A DNA stretch of 6,849 nt. It comes from an uncultured Collinsella sp. GTDB lineage: Bacteria > Actinomycetota > Coriobacteriia > Coriobacteriales > Coriobacteriaceae. The notes under the pieces were generated by a model. That model had not been told where the DNA came from and made no database searches. It saw only the letters and a program-made list of their open reading frames with translations. Of this stretch, positions 5,232 to 6,849 are shown piece after piece. Position 1 is the first letter of the stretch. Each line of letters starts with the position of its first letter. The translations under genes and the position numbers were made by a program. Location of the stretch: assembly GCA_902493545.1 (NCBI GenBank), contig CABUQI010000068.1, forward strand, positions 1-6,849. Reading direction: 5' to 3'.

Positions 5232-6632
5232 GTGTGCGCGATAATTCATTTTGGAACTGACGGTTGGCGCGCTCGCGTCGATGAGGACTTCACTGCCGAT
5301 AACGTTGCCCGTATCGCCGATGCCGTCGGCGAGTTGTGGCAAAAGACCAATCCGGGCAAAACGGTATATATAGGGTTCGACACCCGGCTCCTGGCGCGCG
5401 AGTTCGCTGAGCTTGCGGCGGGCGTGCTAGCAGCGCACGGGCTAGACGCCGTGCTCGCTTCGCGACCTGTCCCGACCCCTGCCCTTACGTGGGCGGCGGC
5501 TTATGACGGTGAAGCGTGCGGCGCGCTCATGGTGACGGGGTCCCATCATCCGCAGGGCTATCTGTGCCTCAAGATTCGCATGGGTGACGGCTCGACCGCC
5601 AACCAGGATGTCATCGAAGAGCTCGAAGAGACTATGGCTCCCGAGCCAATGGGGATCGAGGGGCAATATCGCACCGCGGATATCATTCCTGACTATATGC
5701 AGGCGGTGGCATCGTTTGTCGATGCCGAAGCCATCCGCGCCGCGCACTTGCGCGTGGTTGTCGATCCCATGGGCGGCGCAGCCCAGGGCTATCTAGCCGA
5801 CTTGCTGCGCGAGCTTGGCGTTGAGGTGCACGAGATTCACGCCGGGCAGGCGTCTGACCAAGAAGATATCTGCCCCGATCCCGTTGAACCGTGGGTGGAC
5901 GCTTGCGAGCGCACGGTTATCGAGGACGGAGCTTGCGCTGGCCTGGTGACCGACGGCGACGCCGACCGTATCGGCGCGGTTGACGAGCGCGGCAGATATA
6001 TACATCCGCATCAGATCATGGCGCTCGTTTTGGGCGACTTGGTTCAATTTCGTAATTTGGAGGGGCGCGTCGTCGTCAATCTTTCATGCTCGACGCTCGT
6101 GCGTCGCATTGCCGAGGCGCTTGGCTGCCGCGTGACCGTCAAACCAGTCGGTTTCAAATATATAGCGGCGGAGATGAAAAAGGGCGGCGTCCTCATAGGC
6201 GGCGAAGAAGCCGGTGGTATCGGCATCGCCGCGCATATGCCCGAGCGCGATGGAATCCTCGCCTGTCTAATTCTGTGTGAGCTTATGGCAAAGACGGACG
6301 CGCCTTTGGGCGTTCTGGTCGACCAACTCGAGGACAGTTTTGGTAAGACGAGTTACGGTCGACGGGATTTGCGCCTTGAGGCCGAAGATGCCGAAACGTT
6401 ACGAACCCTGCTGCCGGGCGTAAACCCCAAGTCGATTTGTGGCAAGGTGCCGCAAAACGTTAGTCATATGGATGGCTTGCGTTTGGCATTCGAGGATGAC
6501 ACGTGGCTGCTGGTCCGTCCTAGCGGGACCGAACCAGTGGTGCGCGTCTACGCCGAGGGGTTCTCGGTGGAAGAGCGTGATGAGTTGCTCGATGCTGGCT
6601 GTGCTTTAGCTAGGGGGACGTATCCGCTTTAA
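5232..6632 (+). CDS. Alpha-D-phosphohexomutase (phosphoglucomutase/phosphomannomutase family)
   Basis: This 466-residue cytoplasmic enzyme should interconvert hexose-6- and hexose-1-phosphates, feeding nucleotide-sugar and glycan synthesis. The four family landmarks occur in order. They are the N-terminal FGTDGWRA (7-14), the phosphoserine loop VTGSHHP with Ser104 as the likely phosphorylated residue, the magnesium loop DGDADR (241-246), the sugar-binding loop GGEEAGG (323-329) and the phosphate-binding RPSGTEP (429-435). FGTDGWRA with RPVPTPALTWA recalls the poorly characterised PGM_like2-type subgroup rather than classical PGM or GlmM. The serine loop differs from the usual TASHNP, and the sugar loop from GEESGG. 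I chose GTG 5232 because GAGGTG (5219-5224) lies 7 bases upstream and homology begins just after it. The frame is open upstream to an ATG at 5148, but that stretch overlaps the leader repeats. Glucose versus mannose or glucosamine preference is not clear. Confidence 0.9.
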   Translation: MCAIIHFGTDGWRARVDEDFTADNVARIADAVGELWQKTNPGKTVYIGFDTRLLAREFAELAAGVLAAHGLDAVLASRPVPTPALTWAAAYDGEACGALMVTGSHHPQGYLCLKIRMGDGSTANQDVIEELEETMAPEPMGIEGQYRTADIIPDYMQAVASFVDAEAIRAAHLRVVVDPMGGAAQGYLADLLRELGVEVHEIHAGQASDQEDICPDPVEPWVDACERTVIEDGACAGLVTDGDADRIGAVDERGRYIHPHQIMALVLGDLVQFRNLEGRVVVNLSCSTLVRRIAEALGCRVTVKPVGFKYIAAEMKKGGVLIGGEEAGGIGIAAHMPERDGILACLILCELMAKTDAPLGVLVDQLEDSFGKTSYGRRDLRLEAEDAETLRTLLPGVNPKSICGKVPQNVSHMDGLRLAFEDDTWLLVRPSGTEPVVRVYAEGFSVEERDELLDAGCALARGTYPL

Positions 6633-6849
6633 CCATGAGTCTGCCTTATATAGAAGAGATGCTCGGCGAGCGGTAGGTAACGGCTGGCAAACGTTAGTCG
6701 GATCACAAAATGTGTAGGAAATGTGTACGCCCAGATTCCCGCCCGCGGGGGCCCTCCGGTCTGGCAATATATCTCCTTGCCGCGCGGCCCGGTCGAACCG
6801 GGAACCAGCGCAGGCGTGCACCTTGAGAACCGGATACTGCGAGGATGGA
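6633..6849. other. Gene-free right end, possible leader of an rRNA operon
   Basis: No convincing gene or tRNA is seen. A 13-codon frame at 6635-6676 has no well-placed ribosome site. Small inverted repeats include GGCAA/TTGCC (6763-6767 with 6777-6781) and CCCGGT/ACCGGG (6788-6793 with 6797-6802), the latter extendable by GCGC/GCGC (6782-6785 with 6808-6811). No clear promoter or T-tracted terminator for the phosphohexomutase gene is visible. The final 33 bases resemble an rRNA antitermination leader and are listed separately. Confidence 0.45.
6817..6840 (+). promoter_or_regulatory. boxA-like rRNA leader element
   Basis: TGCACCTTGAGAACCGGATA (6817-6836) resembles the TGTTCTTTGAAAACTAGATA-type sequence found before 16S and 23S genes in Gram-positive bacteria, which carries the boxA antitermination signal. 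Its place after a run of GC-rich hairpins fits an rRNA leader whose 16S gene would begin beyond the window. The match is from memory and the rRNA itself is not seen. Confidence 0.45.

Noticed and set aside
6780..6812. T-arm of a tRNA around GGTCGAACC
   Set aside because: The loop has only three unpaired bases in the best stem, GTTCGA is absent, and no acceptor, D or anticodon arms can be drawn.

Overview
The window looks like chromosomal DNA from a GC-rich, Gram-positive-type anaerobe. The most likely group is the actinobacterial class Coriobacteriia (Collinsella-like). This is an inference from overall composition, the heavy use of GC-ending codons, the murA-LCP gene pair and the repeat types; no marker gene in the window proves it. 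There are six protein genes, all of ordinary housekeeping or cell-envelope type. I found no defence system, CRISPR array, prophage or intact transposase. The unusual material is in the intergenic DNA.

Left part (1-1976): the 3' part of murA (UDP-N-acetylglucosamine enolpyruvyl transferase, first step of peptidoglycan precursor synthesis) is followed after 12 bases by a LytR-CpsA-Psr (LCP) membrane protein, which would attach wall polymers to peptidoglycan. They read as one envelope operon. Region 1977-2379 has no gene. It holds, in order, a 12-bp hairpin just after the LCP stop, a cloverleaf-like inverted-repeat element (about 2017-2118), four GGGGAC repeats spaced 27-28 bases apart (2172-2273), and the minus-strand terminator of the next gene.

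Middle part (2380-5107): pepT (peptidase T) lies on the minus strand, divergent from a two-gene plus-strand operon. That operon encodes a short DtxR/MntR-family metal-dependent regulator and, 10 bases later, a stand-alone zinc-type homocysteine S-methyltransferase, and ends in a good intrinsic terminator. A perfect 8-2-8 palindrome sits in the divergent intergenic region and is a candidate operator for either or both directions.

Right part (5108-6849): after a structured leader comes an alpha-D-phosphohexomutase (phosphoglucomutase/phosphomannomutase family) starting at a GTG, with altered active-site loops. The last 217 bases hold no convincing gene. They are rich in small inverted repeats and end in a sequence resembling the boxA-like element that precedes rRNA genes in Gram-positive bacteria, so an rRNA operon may begin just past the right edge.

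Working together, MurA and the LCP protein serve wall synthesis and polymer attachment. The phosphohexomutase may supply sugar-1-phosphates for glycan precursors. PepT and the homocysteine methyltransferase concern peptide use and methionine supply.
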